The notes under the pieces were generated by a model that was not told where the DNA came from, did not search any database, and was given only the letters and a program-made list of their open reading frames with translations. Both the position numbers and the translations under genes were made by a program. A stretch of DNA of 64,000 bases from assembly GCF_000005825.2 (NCBI RefSeq), contig NC_013792.1, positions 221,223 to 285,222 of the forward strand, in the 5' to 3' direction. This stretch comes from Alkalihalophilus pseudofirmus OF4 (GTDB lineage Bacteria; Bacillota; Bacilli; Bacillales; Bacillaceae_D). Shown in pieces: positions 8,820 through 17,326 of the stretch (positions are counted from its first letter, which is position 1; each line of letters begins with the position of its first letter).

Positions 8820-11800
8820 ATGAAGAGAATAATATTAATTATTCTATCTACTTTCTTTGTAATCTTGTTAGGTCAGCAATCTTCTTATTCTCAACAGCCG
8901 GCTGCCAAACAACAAACAATCTTTAAAAACGTGGAGTCGATACCTGCTGAGATAAATCCTAGGGTGACCTATTATCAATTAGATGGCGGAGAGTTTAGAG
9001 TTAATTATACAAATGCTGCTGGACAACAAACCGCTAAGAATGTACCAATGGAAGGTACTAATGCCAATCCAGTTCCAAGAACTAATTTAATTGTAGATCA
9101 AATTGACTGGAGGAACTATTCTGCTCCTTCATTTATAGATGAAGATGGTAATAGATATTCTGCTAGTACAATTAATAATCCAACTCTGAAATACGTAAAC
9201 TTTAACGAACACAGAGAACCTTCTTTTGAAGGAGTTAATTACTATTTTGATGTGAATCAACCTTTCGTTGTACAGCTATACACTAGAACAGGGCATGATT
9301 TCGTTCCCTCTGAAACTTTTTCTCAAGGTGTAAATAGACCAGGTACAAATTTTCCTAAAATGGTAGTTCGTTATAATGTATGGGCTGAAGCGGTTTGGAA
9401 CGGGAGATTAGAAGAAACAAAAGAGATCCGTGTAATTCAAGATACCACAATGAGAATTGGGGATAAAGTTCAGTATAGAGCTGAAGTACGCACTAAGCCT
9501 TGGGGCAGTGATCAATGGTCTCAATGGGTAGATGTAACTCATAGACCTGAAACAGAGTGGTCCACAGACCTTAGAGCTGTAGCTTCTGTAGATGGAAATG
9601 GGATGGTGACAGGAAATAATGTAGGGCAAGCTAATATCGCAGCTAGATGGAGAACGAATGAATATCATCTAGTAGATACCGCAAAAGCTATTGTAGTAGA
9701 CGAGGAATTGGTTCCAAATCCAAATCCGAATCCGCAGCCTCCACCACCGGGAGACTGTGATTATATTATTTCCACACCTAATAGTGGGCAACTCTTAACT
9801 GCTGACACAATGACCCCCAATACATCTGGAATGATTAGGGCTGACAATAGGGGGAGTGAGCAGTTTGATGTCACTCTTGGGATTCCTACCAGTGAATCTC
9901 TTTATGCTAATGCATTTGGTCGTGAATATTTATTTCAACAAAGGTTCCAACAAATGAGTGGTCAAGTTACATATACGGTTCCAGTAACTAAAACATATGA
10001 GTTAACTTGGCAGGAACCCAAAGAAACTTGTGACGACGATGGTGAGTGTACGACAACCCATGAACCTAAAAGTGAGACAGAATATTTTCAGGAAAACTAT
10101 ACAGTTGTTCGCCCCTACAGTTACTGGCAAATAGGTAACCTAGAGGTATATGGTCTACAACATGCTACGATGTCAAATTACGCATTACCTAATGAATCAA
10201 TCACATTACTACCTAACGGATACACGCCTCCTAATGTTAATGCTGATCATAGTAATCGAGTGGAGGATCATGTATTCCCAGCCAATTGCGCTCCAGTAGA
10301 TATGGGCACGCAAGTTATTAATGGGGGTAATGAAAGACCTTCAGTCCCGACTGAAAATTTCCAAAGTAATGCTGATGCTGCCATTGGACAAAATCAAGTT
10401 CAAAATGACAGAGTTACCTTTAACGGCTCTACTATAATGAACAATCAAAGAGTAAATCAAAGCGGACCAACACCGTCAAGCATTCCTACACCAGGAATGA
10501 TAAATCAAAATGTGTTGTACCGTAGCAACATGGTGATTAGCTCGTCGAAGGTAAACCGAGCAAATACACCAAGTAGTGGAAATATACGATATAACCAGGT
10601 TATCGGAATTAATGGAGGAGAAAGTGAAAAGTTCTTCATTATTAATGGCATAAATAGTGTTACAGTGCATACACCGGTTGTAGCTAATGGTGATGTATCT
10701 GATGATGAAGACTTTAACCAAAAGACTTCACCGAATACCAGTAGAAACGCGGTAATCCTAGATCGCCCATTTACTGTCGATCTAGGGACTCACGGACAAC
10801 ATCGTAATATTCCGGGCTATGGTAACAGAAATTATGAAAAATATGTACGTGAGAAACAAGTACGCATACCTTTTGATGTCTATAATGCTACTCAAACTCA
10901 GTTCATACCCGCAGGTACTTGGATTAATGTACCTGGCTCTACCTCTACTGTAGAATTTTTTACGCCTGTATGGGTGGAAGAAGGAGATTACGATATCGAG
11001 TATAGAGTGATTGCTGAGAATGCCCCATCTGGATATTCTAGTGAGACCTATGCAAATTTAAACATCTTAAACCACGCAGCTATAAGAGAGTTACCTGTTG
11101 AAGTAATCGGCCGTTTATATGACTTTAGAGTCACAGATGTGGCTGATTATAACTGGGAAGAGGTATTTAGAGTCAGACAGGGTTCTCCTCGTCACACCGA
11201 AAATTATTATTGGGTCGGAGATAAAGAAATTGATGGGGGACTTAGAGGAAACTCTGAACCGTTTACCTTACCGATGATGGTAGGGAGTCATCCTGATTCG
11301 GCAAAAGCAAATGTCGGAATCAAGACAGGGTATCATTTTAAGTTCGATTTGAAGACTAAAGGGAATATGCAAGGGGTCCAAGATGGGGTCCGTATAACGC
11401 CTTCTTTTTCTTTTGTTAATAAGGAAGGGACGGTAAGAGAAAATATTGACCTTTATTACCATACAAATGATAGTAAATTCGTAAAGATCGGTAGTGATGA
11501 GGATACTGTAGAAAGATTTGTCATTCTTAACGATCGACTGCGTAATATATCGGATGTTGATTTATCTAACACTGTATCTTATATGTATCATTTTTATGAC
11601 CATCTAGGTACTTCCGAACCGTTCACATCATTTCTTAATGCATATAAACGTAATGAAATGCGAGAAAAAACGTGGATTGGCGAATATGACTGGATGATTC
11701 TTCCTCATCGTGCTCGAACATTTATAGGACCTACACAAGTACCTCCAGGAGCAAGTGTTACCGCACTAGAAGCAGTAGGTGCAGAACAACAATGGTATGG

Positions 11801-12140
11801 AGAATATAGTTTGCCTGCTGAAGTTTATGCCGTCCCAGCAGGAACAAATCTAGCAAGCTATGGTCGTATGAATACATTAAATGAGCAGTCTTCAATATTC
11901 CTTAAAGACGGTTATATTATCGTCAATTTTAATATTGAATCTGTGAGAAACGGAAATACCGATCAACCACATTTACAATACATTAACGCGCCGCTATCTA
12001 ATCAATGGCAGCGGGAAGGTTTTAAGTACAGCAAGACCGATGGTTTAGGCAATACTATGAATCTAATAGATGGAGACGTGATCTTCTATCACGGTGATTT
12101 ATCCTCTATTGATGACTTTGATATTAGTGGTACCCATTAA
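8820..12140 (+). CDS. 1106-residue secreted protein with Ig-like (Big_2-like) segment
   Basis: A signal peptide covers residues 1-25. Around residues 245-290 a segment (VASVDGNGMVTG..VGQANIAARW) has the typical pattern of bacterial Ig-like domain 2. It is followed by a proline linker (PNPNPNPQPPPPG, about 300-312). The remaining 790 residues are Asn/Thr/Tyr-rich beta-type sequence with no recognised catalytic motif. Few Cys, no sortase motif and no C-terminal membrane anchor are visible. Placed behind the SLH protein and the pilus operon, it is a candidate adhesin or tip protein. The role is inferred from layout and size. Confidence 0.7.
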   Translation: MKRIILIILSTFFVILLGQQSSYSQQPAAKQQTIFKNVESIPAEINPRVTYYQLDGGEFRVNYTNAAGQQTAKNVPMEGTNANPVPRTNLIVDQIDWRNYSAPSFIDEDGNRYSASTINNPTLKYVNFNEHREPSFEGVNYYFDVNQPFVVQLYTRTGHDFVPSETFSQGVNRPGTNFPKMVVRYNVWAEAVWNGRLEETKEIRVIQDTTMRIGDKVQYRAEVRTKPWGSDQWSQWVDVTHRPETEWSTDLRAVASVDGNGMVTGNNVGQANIAARWRTNEYHLVDTAKAIVVDEELVPNPNPNPQPPPPGDCDYIISTPNSGQLLTADTMTPNTSGMIRADNRGSEQFDVTLGIPTSESLYANAFGREYLFQQRFQQMSGQVTYTVPVTKTYELTWQEPKETCDDDGECTTTHEPKSETEYFQENYTVVRPYSYWQIGNLEVYGLQHATMSNYALPNESITLLPNGYTPPNVNADHSNRVEDHVFPANCAPVDMGTQVINGGNERPSVPTENFQSNADAAIGQNQVQNDRVTFNGSTIMNNQRVNQSGPTPSSIPTPGMINQNVLYRSNMVISSSKVNRANTPSSGNIRYNQVIGINGGESEKFFIINGINSVTVHTPVVANGDVSDDEDFNQKTSPNTSRNAVILDRPFTVDLGTHGQHRNIPGYGNRNYEKYVREKQVRIPFDVYNATQTQFIPAGTWINVPGSTSTVEFFTPVWVEEGDYDIEYRVIAENAPSGYSSETYANLNILNHAAIRELPVEVIGRLYDFRVTDVADYNWEEVFRVRQGSPRHTENYYWVGDKEIDGGLRGNSEPFTLPMMVGSHPDSAKANVGIKTGYHFKFDLKTKGNMQGVQDGVRITPSFSFVNKEGTVRENIDLYYHTNDSKFVKIGSDEDTVERFVILNDRLRNISDVDLSNTVSYMYHFYDHLGTSEPFTSFLNAYKRNEMREKTWIGEYDWMILPHRARTFIGPTQVPPGASVTALEAVGAEQQWYGEYSLPAEVYAVPAGTNLASYGRMNTLNEQSSIFLKDGYIIVNFNIESVRNGNTDQPHLQYINAPLSNQWQREGFKYSKTDGLGNTMNLIDGDVIFYHGDLSSIDDFDISGTH

Positions 12141-12145
12141 GCACG

Positions 12146-12180
12146 AGAAGCCGGACAAATTATTTGTTCGGCTTCTTCTA
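12146..12180 (+). terminator. Hairpin between the giant secreted protein and the GGDEF gene
   Basis: A 14-bp stem (12146-12159 with 12163-12176, one wobble pair, 3-nt loop) is followed by a weak T-rich tail. Its 3' end lies only 22 nt before the next start codon, leaving no room for a promoter. It therefore acts either as a partial terminator or as an attenuator. Confidence 0.7.
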
Positions 12181-12201
12181 TAAGTAGAGGGAGTGGTTTT
12201 T

Positions 12202-13206
12202 ATGATGTTATCAGTAAGCGTTATGCTTATTGCTATGTTATTAATGATGGCAGGGATGTATAAGCGGTGGAAGAAAACGAATTATGTTCTAGTGATGGCC
12301 CTACTGATGTTATCCGGCGCTGCTTCTTTGTTATCTCTCTTCTTAGATAATCGAGTCTTTCTTATCACTGCAACATGGCAAACCATTACATTAATGGGTG
12401 CTGTATTATTCTTTTATAACAAAACCGTTAACAGTAAAGTGTATGTATTGCTAGGTGCCACTTTGGTGGCAACAGTAACAATATCGTTGCAGCATAACAT
12501 TGCACTAGCTATTGGAAGTTTATTATTGTTTGGTAGCTTGTGTTGGGTTGGGTACACCTTACGCCATACATACATAAACATGGTTATCTACATAGCTTGG
12601 TTCTCCATGATGATTGGAGGTTATATTCTGGGTGTTACCTTATTATACGTTCCTGAAATTGCCGCGCTAAAGAGCATTCTTTACGTAGTATATATAGGTT
12701 TTACGCTGTTAAGCTTTCATTTAATGTTTGCTAGGATTATTAATCTCATGCTAGCTATTACTAAATCATCGGTAATCGATCCTCTAACTAAACTCTATAA
12801 CCGGCGCTACTTTAATCAACAATTAGATAAGATGGCTGTAAAGGAACCTGTGAGTATGATATTTATGGACATTGATGATTTTAAGGCGTTAAACGATACA
12901 AAAGGTCATGAAGAAGGAGACAGAGTATTGAAGGAAGTAGCAGATATCACGAAAAATATTGTACAAGCCCATGGGATTGTAGGTAGATATGGCGGTGAAG
13001 AGATCGTTGCAGCTGTTAAAGAGGACCGACAAGAGGAATTGGCAGAGAGAATTAGACAAACCATTGAAGAAAAAACGGGCGTTACCGTTTCTATTGGGGT
13101 TTCCTCACTTCGTGAAGGAATGAGTGTACGTGATTTAGTAGTTTCTGCGGATGAAAATATGTATCAAGCAAAAACCACTGGTAAAAACAAGGTAGTATCT
13201 GCATAG
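12202..13206 (+). CDS. Membrane-bound diguanylate cyclase (GGDEF)
   Basis: 334 residues. The first about 180 form six or so membrane helices with no recognised sensor signature. A GGDEF domain follows: DPLTKLYNRRYF, then FMDIDDFKALND (metal-binding Asp), and the active site GGEEI near residue 264. GGEEI is a permissible variant of GGDEF/GGEEF. No RxxD inhibitory site is evident just upstream of it. The enzyme would make c-di-GMP from two GTP. The start chosen is ATG 12202 behind AGAGGGAG; a GTG nine nt earlier overlaps that site. A matching EAL gene at 41132 is frameshifted. Confidence 0.88.
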   Translation: MMLSVSVMLIAMLLMMAGMYKRWKKTNYVLVMALLMLSGAASLLSLFLDNRVFLITATWQTITLMGAVLFFYNKTVNSKVYVLLGATLVATVTISLQHNIALAIGSLLLFGSLCWVGYTLRHTYINMVIYIAWFSMMIGGYILGVTLLYVPEIAALKSILYVVYIGFTLLSFHLMFARIINLMLAITKSSVIDPLTKLYNRRYFNQQLDKMAVKEPVSMIFMDIDDFKALNDTKGHEEGDRVLKEVADITKNIVQAHGIVGRYGGEEIVAAVKEDRQEELAERIRQTIEEKTGVTVSIGVSSLREGMSVRDLVVSADENMYQAKTTGKNKVVSA

Positions 13207-13276
13207 CAGCGGTTTTTTGCACAAACCACCAGTCCGAGGTATGTTAATTATACGCAAGTAGAAAAGGGTGAAGTAA

Positions 13277-13450
13277 ATGAAGAAAAAGATTTTATTGATC
13301 CTCTCCTTAACCTATGGTTGGAGCTTAATATTCTTTTTATTATTAGTATTTTATTTTGAAAGTGATCCAGGATTCCACTTCGCTTTTCTATCATTTCAGC
13401 CAAGAGGACCCCTTCCTCAAAAAATCAATATAATTATAGGTGGGAGGTGA
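13277..13450 (+). CDS. Small membrane protein, 57 residues
   Basis: A short gene with a good ribosome site (AAAAGGGTG, 7 nt spacing). It starts MKKKILLILSLTYGW, has one hydrophobic helix (about residues 5-26) and a polar C-terminus. Its stop falls just before the presumed left end of the TnpB element, so its natural C-terminus may have been altered by that insertion. Function unknown. Confidence 0.55.
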   Translation: MKKKILLILSLTYGWSLIFFLLLVFYFESDPGFHFAFLSFQPRGPLPQKINIIIGGR

Positions 13451-13538
13451 ATTGGCGGTTTGTGTTTTCACACTAGAGTTTTTGTCGGAACTTTGGTAAT
13501 ATACAATAATAAGAACTTATGTTTGGGGGGTGAGGTCA

Positions 13539-14978
13539 ATGGTTCATTATAAAACCATGCAAATTCAAGTCAAAAAAGGGCATCGTTTGTATAGTTATTA
13601 TAAAGAGATGTGCCAAAACGCCAAAAATCTGCATAACACAACCAACTTTTATATTCGACAAGTGTTTACGGGTCTTACACAAGACAAAGGTTTACAACCC
13701 CTCCAACAAGAAGTTCTACAAAATATCCAAACTCATCTACCAAAAATTAACGATAACCAACTAGCTGCTTATCTAAAGAAGGTAGAGAAGGAAAAATCAA
13801 AACCAGTTGAAAACCGAAAAGAAATCAAATGCAACTTATTCAAAGAGCCTTCAAAAGAAAAGCCGTATGTTGATTACAACTTTTTGGACGCTCTTTTCAA
13901 ATCAATGATTCAACGCGATTATCGTTCACTTCCTACACAGTCTAGTCAAGGGATAATCAAGAGCGTTTTCCAAAATTGGAAATCGTTTTACGCCAGTCTA
14001 AGAGAGTTTAAAGTAAACCCTGGTAAATTTAAGGCAAGACCGAAAATCCCTGGTTACGGTCGTTCTTTTGAAAAAGAAGTCACGTTTTCAAATCAAGATT
14101 GCGTTATTAAAGAACGAAAGTATTTGAAGTTCCCTAAGACAAAAGAGCGTTTGAATATTGGTAAATTAGGTTGTGTTGAAGGGAAGCTTAAACAAGTTCG
14201 TATTCTTCCGAAATATGGACACTACGTTGTTGAGTTGATTTTTCAAGTTCCTTCGGAACATGAAATGAAAGTATCTAAAAATCGTTATATGTCTGTTGAT
14301 TTAGGGATTGATAATCTTGCAACCATCGTCACCAACACAGGTCGAAGACCTGTATTAGTGAAGGGCAAAAATATTAAATCCATCAATCAGCGATACAATC
14401 AATTAAGAGCGTATTATATGGGTATTCTTCGTCAAGGGAAAAATCCGAAAGAGGGTCCATTCACTTCTAAACGTTTAGAGAAAATTAACCATAAACGTTT
14501 TTTAAAAATTAAGGATTTGTTCCACAAAGCTAGTTCTCAAATTGAACGAATTATCTTAGAAGAAGATATTGATACCCTTATTATTGGTCATAACAAAGAT
14601 TGGAAACAACATTCAAATATGGGTAAAAAGAATAACCAATCGTTTGTATCCATTCCGCACAGTCTTTTGATACGTATGATTACCTATAAGGCTGAACGAC
14701 ACGGAATCAAAGTCATAGTGACCGAAGAGTCCTACACTTCAAAAGCTAGTTTCCTAGATGTTGACGCAATCCCCGTTTACGGCGTAGATGATTTGAAAAA
14801 ATCATTCTCAGGTAAGCGTATTAAGCGTGGGGTATATCGTTCGAAGAACGGAACCCTTTTTAACGCTGATGTGAACGGTGCTGGAAACATTATGAGGAAG
14901 GTATTTAAAGATGCATTTCAAGAGCCGTTTTTAATAGGGAACTCAATGTCCAAACCAGTATCGATTGTGCTCAAATAA
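13539..14978 (+). CDS. tnpB: TnpB-family RNA-guided nuclease (lone IS605/IS1341-type element)
   Basis: 479 residues from ATG 13539 (behind GGGGGGTGAGG). RuvC-I Asp is in SVDLGIDN (D254) and RuvC-III Asp in NADVNGAGNI (D444). The segment where most TnpBs carry the RuvC-II Glu reads LIIGHNKDW (G350), so that Glu is absent. The next acidic candidates are E396/E397 in TEESYTSKASF. The C4 zinc ribbon of classical TnpB is missing. This matches the known TnpB subgroup with a relocated RuvC-II residue. There is no TnpA next to it, so the element is non-autonomous for transposition. Activity is plausible but not shown by sequence. Confidence 0.85.
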   Translation: MVHYKTMQIQVKKGHRLYSYYKEMCQNAKNLHNTTNFYIRQVFTGLTQDKGLQPLQQEVLQNIQTHLPKINDNQLAAYLKKVEKEKSKPVENRKEIKCNLFKEPSKEKPYVDYNFLDALFKSMIQRDYRSLPTQSSQGIIKSVFQNWKSFYASLREFKVNPGKFKARPKIPGYGRSFEKEVTFSNQDCVIKERKYLKFPKTKERLNIGKLGCVEGKLKQVRILPKYGHYVVELIFQVPSEHEMKVSKNRYMSVDLGIDNLATIVTNTGRRPVLVKGKNIKSINQRYNQLRAYYMGILRQGKNPKEGPFTSKRLEKINHKRFLKIKDLFHKASSQIERIILEEDIDTLIIGHNKDWKQHSNMGKKNNQSFVSIPHSLLIRMITYKAERHGIKVIVTEESYTSKASFLDVDAIPVYGVDDLKKSFSGKRIKRGVYRSKNGTLFNADVNGAGNIMRKVFKDAFQEPFLIGNSMSKPVSIVLK

Positions 14979-15128
14979 AAGTAATCCTGAAGACATGATA
15001 CGACAGGATAGCGGGGTTGGGTGTTTTTAGCACACCAACGTGTCAACTCCACTGGTGGTTAATCGTCATTTTGAAAGTCGACACCTCAGAAACCCCCACT
15101 TCAAATTTGGTAGAAATTAAGTGGTGGG
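14979..15128 (+). ncRNA. Candidate TnpB omega-RNA 3' part and right end of the element
   Basis: TnpB guide RNAs usually overlap the 3' end of the gene and end at the element's right boundary. Here 150 nt of gene-free sequence follows the stop, with several GC-rich hairpins and a terminal imperfect hairpin (CCCCCACTT at about 15093 pairing with AAGTGGTGGG at about 15119). The boundary and any guide are inferred. Confidence 0.45.
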
Positions 15129-15390
15129 AGTATTCATACGGTATCAAATCGCCAAACCAATATTACAAGCAGCAGGCACTGGAATGGTTGTAGTCGGCTT
15201 TGGCTATTTATTAGATATTCTGTTCAATGATAAGAACCATGCACTATCAATAGGAGCCTTTATCGGAGCGGCCTTCATCGTTGTACTATTACTCTTGAAA
15301 AATGCTTGTATAAGTCTTTGGTTCCTTTTGTGTGAAACGAAAACCTTCTTCACCTTATTTGTAAAAAAAACTAACGATCAGGGGGTTTAA
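15121..15390 (+). CDS. Small membrane protein, probably 5'-truncated by the TnpB element
   Basis: At most 89 residues with two hydrophobic segments (about 18-35 and 42-70) and a basic tail. The only available in-frame starts are GTG codons at 15121/15124, which sit inside the terminal hairpin of the TnpB element and have no ribosome site; the first in-frame ATG is at residue 22. The most economical reading is that the element inserted just upstream and removed the true start. The downstream neighbour begins 3 nt after the stop behind AGGGGG, so the pair is an operon remnant. Confidence 0.5.
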   Translation: MVGVFIRYQIAKPILQAAGTGMVVVGFGYLLDILFNDKNHALSIGAFIGAAFIVVLLLLKNACISLWFLLCETKTFFTLFVKKTNDQGV

Positions 15391-15392
15391 CC

Positions 15393-15644
15393 ATGAGTAT
15401 AAAACCAGATTTACATAATCTTAACCAATTAGATGCTGCTGTGTTGCATGAAAAGTATCATTTATTAAACGCAATGTTAGTTCGTGGTACAAAAGAAGAA
15501 AAACAGAGAGCTAAAAGGGAGCTCGAGAAGTTGGATACGACTATCAATCAAACTGTAAATTTACATGCGGTTGCTGTGGCCCTTCACCATTTGAGGCTAA
15601 AACCAGATGAGTTAAGAGAATATAGCGACTTTAGATTCAATTAA
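15393..15644 (+). CDS. Hypothetical soluble protein, 83 residues
   Basis: A helical, charged protein (KEEKQRAKRELEKLD in the middle) with no recognised domain. It is preceded by CAGGGGG at 8 nt and is coupled to the membrane protein upstream. Family not recognised. Confidence 0.6.
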   Translation: MSIKPDLHNLNQLDAAVLHEKYHLLNAMLVRGTKEEKQRAKRELEKLDTTINQTVNLHAVAVALHHLRLKPDELREYSDFRFN

Positions 15645-16137
15645 ATAGTAAGCTTAGTGGTGATCAGCGAGATGTTGTGCAACAAAGGCTACATCATTAG
15701 GGGACTTTTTTTAATGCCGGAGGTTAATACAGAAAGAGATATTAATGTTATAACATCTCCTTTACTTATAATTTCTTGAGATATTATGACTCTATTCATG
15801 TTTTAGATATGGCAGAAAGAGATGCTTTAGTAATTGTTTCTGTACCCTCATTTTCTTTTTCAACAAAAGATTTAATTCAAGGCGAAAGTAGCATAAGAGG
15901 TTTAACAGTAGGCAATACCCATACGGGGTTTTATATATTAGCTTGCTTTTACCAGATTATAAGTAAACTCTGCTGTATCGGAGATTGATATTTTCCAGCT
16001 CCACCATCCGGCAAGTACGTGGACAAACAATGGTCTATTCGAGAGTTATTTTTTTGAAAACAACAGGCACATGTATAAACGATCGTAGTTACTCATCAGA
16101 GCAAGGTAAGAGTGAAGTATGAGGAGAGAGAAGCGTT
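15645..16137. other. Gene-poor stretch with one hairpin and decayed frames
   Basis: It contains a T-tract hairpin near 15655-15712 and a 21-codon frame starting at 15714 that ends at TGA. A further 70-codon frame from TTG 15776 has no ribosome site. The frames look like remnants of a broken gene. I could not name the parent. Confidence 0.4.
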
Positions 16138-16638
16138 ATGACCAGGGAGATAATAATTAGTTTGGTTATAGGTGCCACCATACCGATAATCACTAATTGG
16201 CTAAATGCTGCTTTGAAATTTCATTATAATGGTAAATCTGAAATGAAACCCATATTAAGAGAAGAGGTGCGCTCATATTTTATATATAAGCCACACTTAA
16301 GGTCTGCATATTCGGATATAAACCAAATAAATAATACGGATTTTGGGAGTGAGGTATTAAAGCATTCAATTGATGATTTAAGAAAGAGTGTAGAAAAACT
16401 AGAGAGTATCCCGTTAGAAAATGTACCAATAGAGATATTTGGAGATTTTTATGAGGTTTTAGGTGAGATGCAGTATGTATCAAAGACAGGGTCTGATATC
16501 TTGCTGACGAAAAAGCATTCGGTCCACCTTAGAAACGCTGTAAAAAATGAAGTGTATCCGGATATCGAAATGAAGTTAGATCGTCTAATTGATAACTACT
16601 CAGAATACATTGATACAGCAATACAAAAACTTAAATGA
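16138..16638 (+). CDS. Hypothetical membrane-anchored protein, 166 residues
   Basis: One N-terminal helix (residues 5-24) followed by a charged helical cytoplasmic domain of about 140 residues. Ribosome site GGAGAGAG precedes the ATG. Not recognised. It is followed 20 nt later by a hairpin of the replicon's leader family. Confidence 0.6.
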   Translation: MTREIIISLVIGATIPIITNWLNAALKFHYNGKSEMKPILREEVRSYFIYKPHLRSAYSDINQINNTDFGSEVLKHSIDDLRKSVEKLESIPLENVPIEIFGDFYEVLGEMQYVSKTGSDILLTKKHSVHLRNAVKNEVYPDIEMKLDRLIDNYSEYIDTAIQKLK

Positions 16639-16658
16639 ATAGTTCTACCACCCCATTT

Positions 16659-16709
16659 GAGGACACTATTTGATTACGGAAGCCTGTAGTCTGTTAGCGT
16701 CCTCTTTTT
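16659..16709 (+). promoter_or_regulatory. Leader-family hairpin before a dead gene
   Basis: GAGGAC (16659-16664) pairs with GTCCTC (16699-16704) and is followed by TTTTT. The loop carries GATTACGGAAGCC, related to the flank of the hairpins at 24900, 35896 and 40927. AAGGAGG and an ATG follow at 16733, but that frame ends after four codons, so the gene it once preceded is degraded. Confidence 0.55.
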
Positions 16710-17029
16710 ATTGGTAAGGAGGGAAGAAGCCAATGAATATAAGGTAGTTAAAAAAGAACAAAAGAAACTCAAAACGAGAAATGGCTTGAAAAAAGAGACA
16801 GGGTGGAATAGAAGAGGATAAGTTATTAGACCGATATCTAGTGATACTATGTTCTCAATTGTATGGAAGTCTACTGGTAAACGGCCGAGTTTAAAAAGGG
16901 CATTGAACGTCGATTAGCATATCAGCGTAAAGTTTTAAGCCTGTAGATGGTCTAACAATTTATTAGTACGTACGGACTCATGCTAATGAATATAATTTGA
17001 CGAGTATTAAAGAGGAGTCATGTATCACA
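16710..17029. other. Decayed sequence downstream of the hairpin
   Basis: Short broken frames are present (for example a basic Lys-rich 30-codon frame ending near 16825), but no intact gene. It appears to be debris of at least one lost gene. Confidence 0.4.
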
Positions 17030-17277
17030 ATGGATATAAATCATTTAGAGGATGCCATGTCAGTGTTAACTGCGAGTGAAAAGGAAATCCATTAATGGTT
17101 GGTGGTTACTTATTGTCGTACGAAGCGGTAGCTAAGATGTTAGTTATATCTAAAAGTACAGCCCAATACAGCCCAACCATGTGTCGAAAGGTCAGAAAAG
17201 AAAATAGCAGTACATATCTATCAAAGCCTCTTCTAGTTTGCGGGATGAGGTTTATTTTATTTATTGGAACAAATTAA
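17030..17277 (+). pseudogene. Frameshifted HTH regulator remnant (ArpU/sigma-like)
   Basis: An ATG at 17030, behind AGAGGAG, encodes MDINHLEDAMSVLTASEKEI and then stops at 17093. The neighbouring frame continues as GGYLLSYEAVAKMLVISKST, the pattern of a helix-turn-helix in sigma-like or phage ArpU/RinA-type regulators. A one-base shift between the two halves is the likely lesion. It lies just upstream of the Zn-ribbon gene. Confidence 0.55.
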
Positions 17278-17326
17278 ATGTTTCTAGTAAAATAGTAATG
17301 GAACTATTTGTATAAGGTGGTGCAGT

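Noticed and set aside
15776..15988. 70-codon frame with TTG start
   Set aside because: No ribosome site and surrounded by broken frames. Treated as remnant sequence rather than a gene.
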